Shown piece by piece: positions 1 to 8,370 of a stretch of DNA of 64,000 bases (position 1 is the stretch's first letter; each line of letters opens with the position of its first letter). A program made the position numbers and the translations under genes. The stretch covers positions 124,001-188,000 of the forward strand of contig NZ_JBFNXJ010000007.1 in the NCBI RefSeq assembly GCF_040812015.1, in the 5' to 3' direction. The DNA is from Chitinivorax sp. PXF-14 (GTDB lineage Bacteria > Pseudomonadota > Gammaproteobacteria > Burkholderiales > SCOH01). Under the pieces are notes generated by a model that was not told the DNA's origin, searched no databases, and was given only the letters and a program-made list of their open reading frames with translations.

Positions 1-682
1 GCTCCCCGATCGACTCGTGCCAGGCCCGGCCCAGTGCCAACTGGGCAGCAGGTGGCACGATATCGAATTTCACGTTGCCACACACGACGGGCGCGGCGGC
101 ACCGAGTGCGGCCAGGCGTAGCGCATCGTCCTTGCTTTGCGCCGCCACGCCGGCCAGCCGGGCCAGGGCCGGCGACACCAGGCGCGCGATCTTGCCATAG
201 CCCCGCGCCGACCGGGCCGACAGGCGCGCATTGACAAGAAATAACGGAATACCGGCATCGGCCGTGGCATGGATCAAGTTCGGCCAGATCTCGGTCTCCA
301 TCAGCAAACCGAATGCCGGCCGGAAGTGTCGGATGAAGCCATTGATGGCAAACGGCAGATCGTAGGGCAGATAGACGGCCTCGACATCGTCCTTGTACAC
401 CTCCCTGGCGGTATCGCGCCCCGTCGGTGTCATCTGCGTCAGGATCAGCCGGTGACCAGGATAACGCCGCCGCAACGCCTGGACGAGCGAGGCCGCGGCA
501 CGAGTCTCGCCCACCGATACCGCATGGAGCCAAATCGTCGGCCCGGTGACCGGCGTCCGGTAGCGCCCGAAACGCTCGGCCCAATGTTGCCGATAGCCCG
601 GCTGCTGGCGGCCGCGCCACCACAGCCGGCACAGGATCAGCGGCAACAGCAGCCAGAATATCGCGCCATACAGCCGCCTCAT
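1..682 (-). CDS. waaA: 3-deoxy-D-manno-octulosonic acid (Kdo) transferase, partial
   Basis: N-terminal 227 codons of Kdo transferase; the rest lies beyond the left edge. The enzyme transfers Kdo from CMP-Kdo to lipid A precursor at the inner membrane, the step that starts the LPS core. A hydrophobic N-terminal segment (residues 7-20) is followed by HAVSVGE (53-59) and ETEIWPN (129-135), both typical of the GT30 family. The ATG at 682 overlaps the stop of waaC by four bases (ATGA), so the two are translationally coupled in one minus-strand LPS core operon. Confidence 0.93.
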   Translation of the reverse strand, partial: MRRLYGAIFWLLLPLILCRLWWRGRQQPGYRQHWAERFGRYRTPVTGPTIWLHAVSVGETRAAASLVQALRRRYPGHRLILTQMTPTGRDTAREVYKDDVEAVYLPYDLPFAINGFIRHFRPAFGLLMETEIWPNLIHATADAGIPLFLVNARLSARSARGYGKIARLVSPALARLAGVAAQSKDDALRLAALGAAAPVVCGNVKFDIVPPAAQLALGRAWHESIGE

Positions 683-1641
683 CCTGCCAACACCCCGTTC
701 AGCTTGCACCAGACTTCGTCTACCGTCGGCACCTTGCCGATGCCGCCCAGGTTGCAGACGAAGCCATTGCCAAGCACACCGGTCAGGATCGGATCGCTCG
801 CGGTAAACAATGCAATGACCGGGCACATGACGGCGGCGGCCAGGTGGCTCAGGCCGGTATCGACACCAATGGTCGCGCGAGCCCCCTTGAGCAGACCGGC
901 CGCAGCAGTCAAGCTCAGGCGCGGGGCAACGATGCCATTCGGCATCATCTGCACCAAGCGCTCGGCATCCGTCTTTTCGCTGGCGCTGCCCCATGGCAAC
1001 ACGCAGGCCAGCCCTTGTTCATGGCAGCGTCGCGCCAGCTCGGCCCAGCCATCGGGCTGCCATTGCTTGTCCGCCCGGCTGGTGGCGTGCAGGCAGACAA
1101 TATAGGGTTGTGGCGGGAGCCAGTCCGTAACCAGCGCTGAGGTCGACGAAAGCCCATAGTCGGGCAGGCCGCTAACGGTATAACCCAGCGCCGCCGCGGC
1201 AAGCTGCCGGTTGCGCGCGACTGCATGCTGTTGCCGGGCGATAGCAAAGCGCCGATCGTAAGCCAGGCTAGCCAAGGGTTCACGAGCGCTGGCCCAATCG
1301 TAGCCTGCCCGCGTAGCAGGTACCTGCCGCACGATCCATGCACTCTTCACCAGACCCTGCAGGTCAATGACCCAATCGTAGTCGGCCTCGACGAGTGAAC
1401 GACGGAACGTTCGAAGCTCGGCGCGTACTGCCGTCGTCCACCAGGCCTTGCGCCAGCGCCGGATGGCGACCGGCAGGACGTGCCTGACCCCGGGATGAAG
1501 CCGCGGCAACTCGGCAAATCCTTCCTCGACAACCCAATCGACAGCCGTCCCCGGCAATTGGGCGAGCAGATCGGTGACTGCGGGCAAGGCATGAATGACA
1601 TCGCCCATGGACGAAGTCTTGACGATCAATATCGATGACAT
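679..1641 (-). CDS. waaC: Lipopolysaccharide heptosyltransferase I
   Basis: GT9-family protein of 320 aa, the usual length for WaaC. It adds the first L-glycero-D-manno-heptose to the Kdo of the LPS inner core, on the cytoplasmic face of the inner membrane. The N-terminus carries the heptosyltransferase signature KTSSMGDVIHALPAVTD (residues 8-24), and the C-terminal half has the nucleotide-sugar loop VDTGLSHLAAA. The gene is first in the operon with waaA and reads away from the AT-rich gap on its upstream side. WaaC rather than WaaF is inferred from the SSMGD/HALPA pattern. Confidence 0.92.
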   Translation of the reverse strand: MSSILIVKTSSMGDVIHALPAVTDLLAQLPGTAVDWVVEEGFAELPRLHPGVRHVLPVAIRRWRKAWWTTAVRAELRTFRRSLVEADYDWVIDLQGLVKSAWIVRQVPATRAGYDWASAREPLASLAYDRRFAIARQQHAVARNRQLAAAALGYTVSGLPDYGLSSTSALVTDWLPPQPYIVCLHATSRADKQWQPDGWAELARRCHEQGLACVLPWGSASEKTDAERLVQMMPNGIVAPRLSLTAAAGLLKGARATIGVDTGLSHLAAAVMCPVIALFTASDPILTGVLGNGFVCNLGGIGKVPTVDEVWCKLNGVLAG

Positions 1642-1762
1642 GGGCGGATTTTAGCAGCCGGCACCGTCAAAAAACGGCCAGCCGCCTGTACGACGGCAAA
1701 AATCCACAGCTTTTCCCTTGTTTGTCCGACCCATGACGAACTGCCTAGTCGATTGAAATATC

Positions 1763-1783
1763 GGGATAAACCGGGTTTATCCC
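1763..1783. repeat. Perfect 21-bp palindrome, possible operator
   Basis: Ten-base arms GGGATAAACC and GGTTTATCCC surround a single central G. There is no T-run, so it is not a terminator. An operator for a dimeric regulator acting on waaC is possible. The half GTTTATCCC also resembles part of a DnaA box. Function unknown. Confidence 0.45.
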
Positions 1784-1839
1784 AGCTGGCCGGAAAAATC
1801 CGGATGGCAAACCCGCCGACAGCAATAGCAAGCACACAC

Positions 1840-2072
1840 TGTGGAAAACTTGCCAAATAAAATTTCAACAAATCAAAAACCAATATTATTCAATAGGTTG
1901 AAAGAAATTCAGCAATGTGGACAACAAGCATGGATGAAATGTGCAGAACCGGCAGTGGAGGCAGCACCGAAAAATCCCCACACATCACCGACACAGGCGC
2001 CAGCCCGCTTGTCCAGCATTCGTTACAGTTGCTAATCAGCTGAAAAAACATGGAAAACATGGCTTATCCACA
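1840..2072. other. Cluster of DnaA-box-like motifs
   Basis: Perfect box TTATCCACA at 2064-2072 (plus). Single-mismatch boxes lie on the minus strand: TTTTCCACA at 1840-1848 and TTGTCCACA at 1916-1924. A weaker AAATCCACA is at 1700-1708. An AT-rich tract (about 1850-1915) lies between two of the boxes. This could be a DnaA-regulated promoter, a DnaA-titrating site or an origin-like element. There is no dnaA, dnaN or rpmH in the window, so it is not called oriC. Confidence 0.35.
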
Positions 2073-2210
2073 ACAAGCCCGTGGGATTATTAATTGTTAT
2101 CGAAGTTTCTTTTTCTTATTCAACATAAAGAGAAAACCAGAACAAACGGGCCAATTTTGCAGACGTGGACAGCTATGTTATGTTTGGCGCCTTCCTGAAC
2201 CGAACCCACC

Positions 2211-2969
2211 ATGGCCACGCCAATTTCAGCAGTACTGATCACGCTCAATGCGGCCGATGTCCTCGAGCCCTGCCTACGGTCACTCGACTTCGTCGATGAG
2301 ATCGTGGTGGTCGATTCAGGCAGCACCGATGGCACGCGTGAACTGGCATTGCGATATGGCGCGACGGTCATCGAGCAGACTTGGCTTGGTTTTGGCCAAC
2401 AAAAGCAGTTTGCGGTAAACAAGGCCAGCCACGATTGGGTGCTATGCATCGATAGCGATGAACGGATCAGTGAAAGACTGAAGGCCGAAATTGGTTCTGC
2501 ACAGGCATCCACTGCTTTCCAAGCCTATGCCATGCCACGCAGCAATCGATTCATGGGACGTTTTCTGAAGCACGGAGAGGGTTATCCGGACTGGAGTCTG
2601 CGCCTGTTTGATCGCCGTCACGCCCGCTGGTCAGACGACAGCGTGCACGAGAAGGTGTTGTGCCAGGTTCCGGTAGGCAAGCTCAAGGGTGATTTGCTTC
2701 ACGAATCAGGCGAAAATATCAGCCGCTATCTGGACAAACAGAACCGCTATACCAGCCTGCAGGCAGAACAGATGCTCACAGACGGCAAGCGGGCCCGGGT
2801 ATCGCAGCTACTGTTGAGCCCGCTGGTGCGCTTCTTGAGATTTTACCTGTTCAGGAGAGGGTTTCTGGACGGTGTGCCCGGGCTTGTCCATATCCTCATC
2901 GGATGCATCAACAGCTTCACCAAATACGCCAAACTGATGGAACTCGAAAGACTGCGCAAGCAACCATGA
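2211..2969 (+). CDS. WaaE/KdtX-type glycosyltransferase family 2, LPS core
   Basis: GT2 protein of 252 aa, the length and type of the LPS core beta-1,4-glucosyltransferase WaaE (KdtX). The GT-A fold motifs are visible: VVVDSGSTDGT near residues 33-42 and the metal-binding DSDE at 81-84. It probably transfers a sugar from a UDP donor to the inner-core heptose at the cytoplasmic membrane. The stop overlaps the start of the next epimerase gene (ATGA), so both are co-transcribed from the AT-rich gap upstream. No strong Shine-Dalgarno precedes the ATG. The sugar and acceptor are inferred from family only. Confidence 0.8.
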   Translation: MATPISAVLITLNAADVLEPCLRSLDFVDEIVVVDSGSTDGTRELALRYGATVIEQTWLGFGQQKQFAVNKASHDWVLCIDSDERISERLKAEIGSAQASTAFQAYAMPRSNRFMGRFLKHGEGYPDWSLRLFDRRHARWSDDSVHEKVLCQVPVGKLKGDLLHESGENISRYLDKQNRYTSLQAEQMLTDGKRARVSQLLLSPLVRFLRFYLFRRGFLDGVPGLVHILIGCINSFTKYAKLMELERLRKQP

Positions 2970-3976
2970 AGACTCTCGTAACCGGTGCCGCGGGTTTCAT
3001 CGGCATGCATGTCTGTCAGGCCTTGCTGGCTAATGGCGAGGAAGTCGTTGGAGTCGATAATCTCAACGACTATTACTCTCCCGCCCTCAAGCAGGATAGA
3101 TTGGCACAGCTTTCCGGCTTTTCGGCTTTCCGCAACGAAGTGCTCGATATCGCTGATAGCGGGGCCATGACCCGTCTGTTTGTGCAAGAAAAGTTCGACA
3201 GGGTCATTCACCTCGCGGCGCAGGCCGGTGTACGTTACTCCCTGAAAAATCCGCTGGCTTACGCACAGAGCAACCTGCTTGGCTTTACCAATATTCTCGA
3301 AGGCTGCCGCCAGACAGGGGTCAAACATCTGGTGTTTGCCAGCAGTTCGAGTGTCTACGGCGCCAACATCAAGACGCCGTTCGATGAATCAGACAACGTC
3401 GATCACCCGGTCAGCTTGTATGCGGCAACCAAGAAAGCCAACGAGCTGATGGCACACAGCTATGCCCAGCTATATGGCATTCCGACCACCGGCTTGCGGT
3501 TCTTCACCGTCTACGGCCCCTGGGGTCGTCCCGACATGGCGGCGTGGCTGTTTACCGAGGCCATCCTCGCCGGCAAGCCGATCAAGGTTTTCAACCATGG
3601 CGATCTGCAGCGCGATTTCACCTATATCGACGATATCGTCGAAGGTGTCGTCCGTGTCTGGGATAACCCGCCGCAGCCCAATCCCCAGTTCGACCGGATG
3701 AATCCGGATCCGGCATCGAGCTTTGCGCCGTTCCGGGTTTTCAATATCGGTAATCACCGGCCGGTGCGGCTGGAAGACTTCATTGCCTGTCTGGAACGGG
3801 TATTGGGAAAATCGGCGATACGCGAATCGTTGCCCATGCAGCCGGGCGACGTCCATACCACCTATGCCAATATCGACCGGCTGGAAGCCGCTGTGGGCTT
3901 CAAACCGCTTACTACGCTGGAGAGTGGGATCGAGCGGTTTGCCGCATGGTACAAGCAATACCACGCGGTGAATTGA
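2966..3976 (+). CDS. NAD-dependent UDP-glucuronate 4-epimerase-like protein
   Basis: Extended short-chain dehydrogenase of 336 aa. The Rossmann motif is GAAGFIG (residues 7-13) and the catalytic pair is Y152/K156 in YAATK, with an SSS triad at 126-128. Length and motifs match UDP-glucuronate 4-epimerases (CapI/LspL/GAE group), which supply UDP-galacturonate for LPS or capsule. The start is the ATG that overlaps the preceding glycosyltransferase stop. It converges on thiE with only three bases between the stops and no terminator hairpin. UDP-glucose versus UDP-glucuronate specificity cannot be settled by eye. Confidence 0.85.
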   Translation: MKTLVTGAAGFIGMHVCQALLANGEEVVGVDNLNDYYSPALKQDRLAQLSGFSAFRNEVLDIADSGAMTRLFVQEKFDRVIHLAAQAGVRYSLKNPLAYAQSNLLGFTNILEGCRQTGVKHLVFASSSSVYGANIKTPFDESDNVDHPVSLYAATKKANELMAHSYAQLYGIPTTGLRFFTVYGPWGRPDMAAWLFTEAILAGKPIKVFNHGDLQRDFTYIDDIVEGVVRVWDNPPQPNPQFDRMNPDPASSFAPFRVFNIGNHRPVRLEDFIACLERVLGKSAIRESLPMQPGDVHTTYANIDRLEAAVGFKPLTTLESGIERFAAWYKQYHAVN

Positions 3977-3979
3977 TTG

Positions 3980-4612
3980 CTAGCCTCGTTCAAAACAGGC
4001 AGATAGCACCCTGGCGGCCTGCTCGATGTCGGCTGCATCGAACAGTGAGCTGATCACCGCCAGTGCATCGGCACCGGCATCGACGACCGATGAACCATTT
4101 TCGGCGGTAATGCCACCGATCGCCACGATCGGTGCCGACAACTGCCGGCGGGCCTGGGCGATCAAGTCAAGCGTGGCTCGGCGTACCAATGGTTTGGTTA
4201 TGGAAGGAAATACCGCACCGAACGCGACGTGGTCGGCCCCATTCGACAATGCCCGTTCCGCCAGTGCCAGGCTGGCATAGCACGAGGCACCGAGCAGCTT
4301 ATGCGGCCCCAGCCGCAGACGTGCTGACTGCAGGGAACCATCCTGCTCGCCCAGATGGACGCCTGCCGCATCGATCGCCAATGCCAGTTCCACGTCATCG
4401 TTGATGATCAGCGGCACCGCATAGCGGTCGCATAGTTGCTTGATCTGGCCGGCCTGGCTAAATCTGAGATCCGCATCATCGGACTTGTTGCGGTACTGCA
4501 TCACCTTGACACCGCCGGACAGCACAGCGGATACCTGCGCCAGCAGCCTGGCCGTGTCGCTGGTATCCGGCGTGATCGCGTAGATCCCTTCAATTTTCGG
4601 CATTGTCGCCAC
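3980..4612 (-). CDS. thiE: Thiamine-phosphate synthase
   Basis: TIM-barrel enzyme of about 210 aa that joins HMP-pyrophosphate and thiazole phosphate to thiamine phosphate in the cytosol. Family motifs include MQYRNK (38-43), the HLGEQD loop and the phosphate-binding AIGGI segment. The first ATG gives a 23-bp overlap with thiD. A second in-frame ATG nine bases downstream (4603, MPKIEGIY) is equally possible. It is the second gene of a thiD-thiE operon, an arrangement often found beside hemL in proteobacteria. Confidence 0.93.
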   Translation of the reverse strand: MATMPKIEGIYAITPDTSDTARLLAQVSAVLSGGVKVMQYRNKSDDADLRFSQAGQIKQLCDRYAVPLIINDDVELALAIDAAGVHLGEQDGSLQSARLRLGPHKLLGASCYASLALAERALSNGADHVAFGAVFPSITKPLVRRATLDLIAQARRQLSAPIVAIGGITAENGSSVVDAGADALAVISSLFDAADIEQAARVLSACFERG

Positions 4613-5411
4613 GGGCCCAGAACAGGCGATCGGGAATGTACTGGCCCATGCCGGGGCGGAATGCGTGTTTCAGCGTTTGCCAGGTGTATTCCTGTGCCTC
4701 CTTCACTGCTTCCGCCATGTCGAGGCCGGTGGCCAACATACCGGCGACGGCCGATGCCAAGGTGCAGCCGGAGCCGTGGTAACTGCCCGGCAGGCGCGAC
4801 CAGCTGTCGGCCCTGACCTTGCCGCCGCGGTTGTACAAGGTGTTGACGACATTGGGCGTGTTTTCATGGGTGCCGGTAATCAGCACGTATTCGCAGCCGA
4901 GTTCGCGGATACGCCTTGCGCATTCGTCCAGGCTCAGCTCTTCATCGCCGTCCTCGTCGGACAGGCGGCGTGCCTCGAAACTATTCGGCGTGATCAGCGT
5001 CGTATGCGGGATCAGCAATTCACGCATGGCACCGATCAGCTCTTCAGTGGCAAATTCGTCGCCCCGGCCCGAACTCAATACCGGATCGAGAATCAGCGGT
5101 ACGCTGGGATAGTCGGCCGCGATTTCTGCAATTGCCGCGACATTCTCGACACTGCCGATCACGCCGACCTTGAAGGCGGCGACTTCCATGTCTTCCAGGA
5201 TGAAACGCGCCTGTTCGGCGACTAGGTCGGCATCCAGTGCCTGCAACTCCTCGACACCGGCACTGTCCTGCACCGTGATGCCGGTGACCACCGACAAGGG
5301 ATGGCAGCCCAGGCTGGCAAGCGTCAGGAGATCGGCCTGTAAGCCGGCGCCGCTCGATGGATCGGTCGCCGCAAAAGTCAGGACGATGGGGAAGGAGTTG
5401 GACTGCATCAA
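4590..5411 (-). CDS. thiD: Hydroxymethylpyrimidine/phosphomethylpyrimidine kinase
   Basis: Ribokinase-fold kinase of 273 aa that phosphorylates HMP and then HMP-phosphate for thiamine synthesis. It shows the N-terminal DPSSGAGLQADL substrate loop (17-28), conserved KVGVIGS (81-87) and the anion-hole GSGC (213-216) with the catalytic cysteine. It is first in the operon with thiE. I looked for a TPP riboswitch in the 108-bp leader shared with the divergent rubredoxin gene and found none of the conserved CUGAGA or GGGUG elements. Confidence 0.94.
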   Translation of the reverse strand: MMQSNSFPIVLTFAATDPSSGAGLQADLLTLASLGCHPLSVVTGITVQDSAGVEELQALDADLVAEQARFILEDMEVAAFKVGVIGSVENVAAIAEIAADYPSVPLILDPVLSSGRGDEFATEELIGAMRELLIPHTTLITPNSFEARRLSDEDGDEELSLDECARRIRELGCEYVLITGTHENTPNVVNTLYNRGGKVRADSWSRLPGSYHGSGCTLASAVAGMLATGLDMAEAVKEAQEYTWQTLKHAFRPGMGQYIPDRLFWARGDNAEN

Positions 5412-5519
5412 GGGAGGCTTTCTTGAATTGGGTTAGAATCTTGTTTTTTGTCGGTTGCCGATACGACATACGTCGCTTCGGCGATATGAAATTATTGTAA
5501 CTGAATCACGGAAACTCGC

Positions 5520-5684
5520 ATGAAGCGCTATATGTGTCTGATTTGTGGCTTTATTTATGATGAAGCCGAAGGCCGTCCTGAAGATGGCATCGCCGCCGGC
5601 ACCAAATGGGAAGACATCCCGATGAACTGGACTTGCCCGGACTGCGGCGCCCGCAAGGAAGATTTCGAAATGGTTCAGCTGTAA
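5520..5684 (+). CDS. Rubredoxin
   Basis: Small iron protein of 54 aa. Two CxxC knuckles (CLIC at residues 6-9 and CPDC at 39-42) bind one Fe, and the spacing and aromatic residues (Y4, W37) are those of class I rubredoxins. It carries single electrons in the cytosol. The partner is unknown; in proteobacteria it often serves alkane hydroxylases or superoxide and NO detoxification, but none is encoded nearby. It is divergent from thiD and nine bases upstream of the longer M48 protease start. Confidence 0.95.
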   Translation: MKRYMCLICGFIYDEAEGRPEDGIAAGTKWEDIPMNWTCPDCGARKEDFEMVQL

Positions 5685-5710
5685 CAGCAGCCATGCGTAC
5701 CATTTCCACC

Positions 5711-6529
5711 ATGAAACCACTTCTGCTGGCGTTGACCGTGGCGCTTGGACTCACGGCCTGCCAAAGCGTTCGAACCACCAATAGCGGTGCTGTCGGGGTC
5801 GATCGCAAGCAGTCGATGTTCATTGGTATCAGCGAACAGCAGGCCAATCAGCTGGCCGCCCAGCAATATGCCGAGGATTTGTCCAAGGCGCGCAGCAAGG
5901 GCCAGCTCAATGCCGATCAGCGCAATCTGGAGCGCCTGCGCGCCATCGCCGCACGGTTGATTCCGCAGACGGCGGTATTCCGTGCCGATGCCCCGTCGTG
6001 GAAATGGGAAGTCAATCTGCAAAGCTCGGACCAGCTCAATGCCTATTGCGCGCCGGGCGGCAAGATCATGTTCTACAGCGGCCTGATCACCAAGCTCAAA
6101 CTGACCGACGACGAGATCGCGGCCGTCATGGGCCACGAGATGGCGCATGCCCTGCGTGAGCATGGACGCGAAGCCATGTCGCGTGCCTATGCGCAGAGTA
6201 CCGTGCTGTCGATCGCAGCGGCCACAGGCAAGGTCGGCAACGATGCGCTGCAGCTCGCCGAGCTGGCGGGCAACTATGCCTGGCAGTTGCCGAACAGTCG
6301 CCAGAACGAAACCGAGGCCGACCGGATCGGGCTAGAACTGGCTGCTCGCGCGGGCTATGACCCGAACGCCGCGATTTCGGTCTGGCACAAGATGGATCGG
6401 GCCAGTGAATCGGGTGAGCCGCCGCAATGGATGTCGACCCACCCCTCGCATGGCTCGCGGGTACGCGACCTCGAAGACAAGATGCCGCTGGTTATGCCGC
6501 TCTATCAGGAAGCGCGCGGCAGGAAATAA
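5711..6529 (+). CDS. M48-family zinc metalloprotease, lipoprotein
   Basis: Putative membrane-anchored protease of 272 aa. The N-terminus is a lipoprotein signal with lipobox LTAC and lipidated C17. The catalytic site HEMAH (H142, E143, H146) and downstream zinc ligand E202 in NETEAD define M48. The family (LoiP/YcaL-like) performs envelope quality control in the periplasm. The start at 5711 is preferred because it puts the signal peptide first; an ATG at 5693 would add six residues. Its stop abuts the next gene's ATG, so it forms an operon with the hemJ-like gene and hemL. Confidence 0.9.
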   Translation: MKPLLLALTVALGLTACQSVRTTNSGAVGVDRKQSMFIGISEQQANQLAAQQYAEDLSKARSKGQLNADQRNLERLRAIAARLIPQTAVFRADAPSWKWEVNLQSSDQLNAYCAPGGKIMFYSGLITKLKLTDDEIAAVMGHEMAHALREHGREAMSRAYAQSTVLSIAAATGKVGNDALQLAELAGNYAWQLPNSRQNETEADRIGLELAARAGYDPNAAISVWHKMDRASESGEPPQWMSTHPSHGSRVRDLEDKMPLVMPLYQEARGRK

Positions 6530-6946
6530 ATGACCTATCTCTACCTCAAGGCATTCCACATCATCTTTGTCGTGAGTTGGTTTGCCGGCCTGTTTTACCT
6601 GCCACGGCTGTTCGTCAATCACGCGATGGCCGAGGATGAGGCAAGCCAGGCGCGGCTTGCGTTGATGGAACGCAAGCTGTTCCGTTTCATGACGCCGCTC
6701 GCCGTGCTCGCTCTGGGTTTCGGCAGCTGGCTGTGGCTTGGCTACGGCGTGAGCGGCGGCTGGCTGCATGCAAAGCTGACGCTGGTCGCCGTGCTGATCG
6801 CCTACCATCTCTACTGTGGCAAGCTGCTGCGCGATTTCGCAGCAGGCCGCAATGTACGCAGCCATCGTTGGTATCGCGTTTTCAACGAAATACCGGTTCT
6901 CATCTTGTTTGCCGTCGTCATCCTGGTTGTCGTGAAACCGTTTTGA
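6530..6946 (+). CDS. hemJ: HemJ-like protoporphyrinogen IX oxidase (UPF0093)
   Basis: Membrane protein of 138 aa with four predicted transmembrane segments. It keeps the two residues essential in characterised HemJ proteins: a histidine in the first helix (H10, in LKAFHIIFVVSWF) and a lysine in a later helix (K82, in HAKLTLV). HemJ oxidises protoporphyrinogen IX to protoporphyrin IX, the penultimate heme step. The gene starts directly after the M48 stop and lies 23 bp before hemL, which supports a heme role. No hemG or hemY-type oxidase is present in the window. Confidence 0.85.
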   Translation: MTYLYLKAFHIIFVVSWFAGLFYLPRLFVNHAMAEDEASQARLALMERKLFRFMTPLAVLALGFGSWLWLGYGVSGGWLHAKLTLVAVLIAYHLYCGKLLRDFAAGRNVRSHRWYRVFNEIPVLILFAVVILVVVKPF

Positions 6947-6969
6947 TGGCCGTTTCTTAGGAATTTTCC

Positions 6970-8250
6970 ATGTCCTCCAATAACGAACAACTGTTTGAAC
7001 GCGCCCGCCAGCACATCCCAGGTGGCGTCAATTCGCCGGTACGCGCTTTCGGTTCGGTCGGCGGTACGCCGCGCTTCTTCCGCGAGGCAAAGGGCGCGTA
7101 TCTGTGGGATGCGGATGGCAAGCGCTATATCGATTATGTCGGCTCGTGGGGGCCGGCCATCGTCGGTCACGCGCATCCGCAGGTGATCGAGGCCGTCAAG
7201 CAGGCGGCCGATCATGGCCTGTCCTTTGGCGCGCCGACCGAGGGCGAAATCGAGATCGCCGATCTGTTGTGCAGCCTGTTGCCGAGCATGGACAAGGTAC
7301 GCCTGGTCAGCTCGGGCACCGAGGCCACGATGAGCGCGATCCGCCTTGCGCGCGGCTTTACCGGTCGCGACAAGATCATCAAGTTCGAAGGCTGCTACCA
7401 CGGCCACGCTGATTCCTTGCTGGTGAAGGCGGGATCAGGCTTGCTGACCTTCGGCAACCCAAGCTCCGCGGGCGTGCCAGCGGCGGTGGCGGCCGATACC
7501 GTGGTGCTTGGCTACAACGACGTCAACCAGCTCGAAGACACCTTTGCGGCGATTGGCTCGCAGATTGCCGCGGTGATACTCGAGCCGGTTGCCGGCAATA
7601 TGAATCTGGTCAAGCCGAGCCAGGCATTCCTGCAGGGCTTGCGCAGCCTGTGCGACAAGCACGGCACCGTGCTGATCTTCGATGAGGTGATGACGGGCTT
7701 CCGCGTTGGCCCGCAGTGTGCGCAGGGCCTGTTCGGCATTCGCCCCGACCTGACCACGCTAGGCAAGGTCGTCGGCGGCGGCATGCCGCTCGCGGCATTC
7801 GGTGGCCGCGCCGACATCATGGACAAGATCGCGCCGCTGGGACCGGTCTATCAGGCCGGCACGTTGTCGGGCAACCCGGTCGCGGTCGCGGCGGGCCTCG
7901 CGACGCTCAAGCTGATTTCGGCGCCTGGCTTCTACGAGGCCCTGTCGGCTTCGACGCAGGCGCTGTGTACCGGCTTGGCCAAGGCGGCGGCCAAGGCAGG
8001 CGTCGAATTCAGCGCACAAAGCGTGGGCGGCATGTTCGGCCTGTATTTTTTGCAGGCTTGCCCGGCCAGCTATGCCGACGTGATGCAGGGTAACCGTGAG
8101 CGCTTCAACCGGTTCTTCCATGCCATGCTGGAAGAAGGTGTTTACCTGGCGCCGTCCGCATTCGAGGCGGGTTTCGTGTCGGCGGCTCATACGCAGGACG
8201 ATATCGATGCCACCGTCGCCGCCGCAGGCCGGGTGTTTGCGGGCCTCTAA
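6970..8250 (+). CDS. hemL: Glutamate-1-semialdehyde 2,1-aminomutase
   Basis: PLP-dependent class III aminotransferase-fold enzyme of 426 aa that makes 5-aminolevulinate from glutamate-1-semialdehyde (C5 pathway). The PLP lysine is K266 in TLGKVVGGG, and the cofactor motif FDEVMTGFR (238-246) and YHGHAD (143-148) are intact. An AGGAA ribosome site lies six bases before the ATG. It closes the M48-hemJ-hemL operon and is followed by a good terminator. Confidence 0.97.
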   Translation: MSSNNEQLFERARQHIPGGVNSPVRAFGSVGGTPRFFREAKGAYLWDADGKRYIDYVGSWGPAIVGHAHPQVIEAVKQAADHGLSFGAPTEGEIEIADLLCSLLPSMDKVRLVSSGTEATMSAIRLARGFTGRDKIIKFEGCYHGHADSLLVKAGSGLLTFGNPSSAGVPAAVAADTVVLGYNDVNQLEDTFAAIGSQIAAVILEPVAGNMNLVKPSQAFLQGLRSLCDKHGTVLIFDEVMTGFRVGPQCAQGLFGIRPDLTTLGKVVGGGMPLAAFGGRADIMDKIAPLGPVYQAGTLSGNPVAVAAGLATLKLISAPGFYEALSASTQALCTGLAKAAAKAGVEFSAQSVGGMFGLYFLQACPASYADVMQGNRERFNRFFHAMLEEGVYLAPSAFEAGFVSAAHTQDDIDATVAAAGRVFAGL

Positions 8251-8265
8251 GGCATCGCGGTAGGG

Positions 8266-8293
8266 AAAACGGCAACCTGAAGCTGCCGTTTTT
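8266..8293 (+). terminator. Rho-independent terminator after hemL
   Basis: Nine-base stem AAAACGGCA / TGCCGTTTT with a nine-base loop, ending in five T. It lies 16 bp after the hemL stop and ends that operon. Confidence 0.85.
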
Positions 8294-8334
8294 ATATGCA
8301 ATTACGAATCGATTCAAGTTTGAGCGCAGGTCGC

Positions 8335-8366
8335 CGATAATTATTGCAATGCAGCAATTATTATCG
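8335..8366. repeat. 32-bp dyad overlapping the translation start region
   Basis: Arms CGATAATTATTGC and GCAATTATTATCG pair at 12 of 13 positions around a six-base centre (8348-8353). The right arm ends four bases before the ATG at 8371, where a ribosome site would sit. It may be an operator or an RNA hairpin controlling the next gene. There is no T-run. Confidence 0.5.
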
Positions 8367-8370
8367 TGAC

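Larger units (their letters stand above)
1642..2210. other. 569-bp AT-rich divergent intergenic region
   Basis: Gene-free gap between the divergent waaC and the waaE-like gene. It is clearly more AT-rich than its surroundings, especially 1845-1915 and 2095-2150. It holds the promoters of both operons, a perfect 21-bp palindrome (1763-1783), one perfect DnaA box and two single-mismatch boxes (1840-2072). Short open frames inside it show no family resemblance and are not called. Confidence 0.6.

Noticed and set aside
5412-5519. Possible TPP riboswitch upstream of thiD
   Set aside because: The leader lacks the conserved CUGAGA and GGGUG elements and is too short for the fold plus a terminator.
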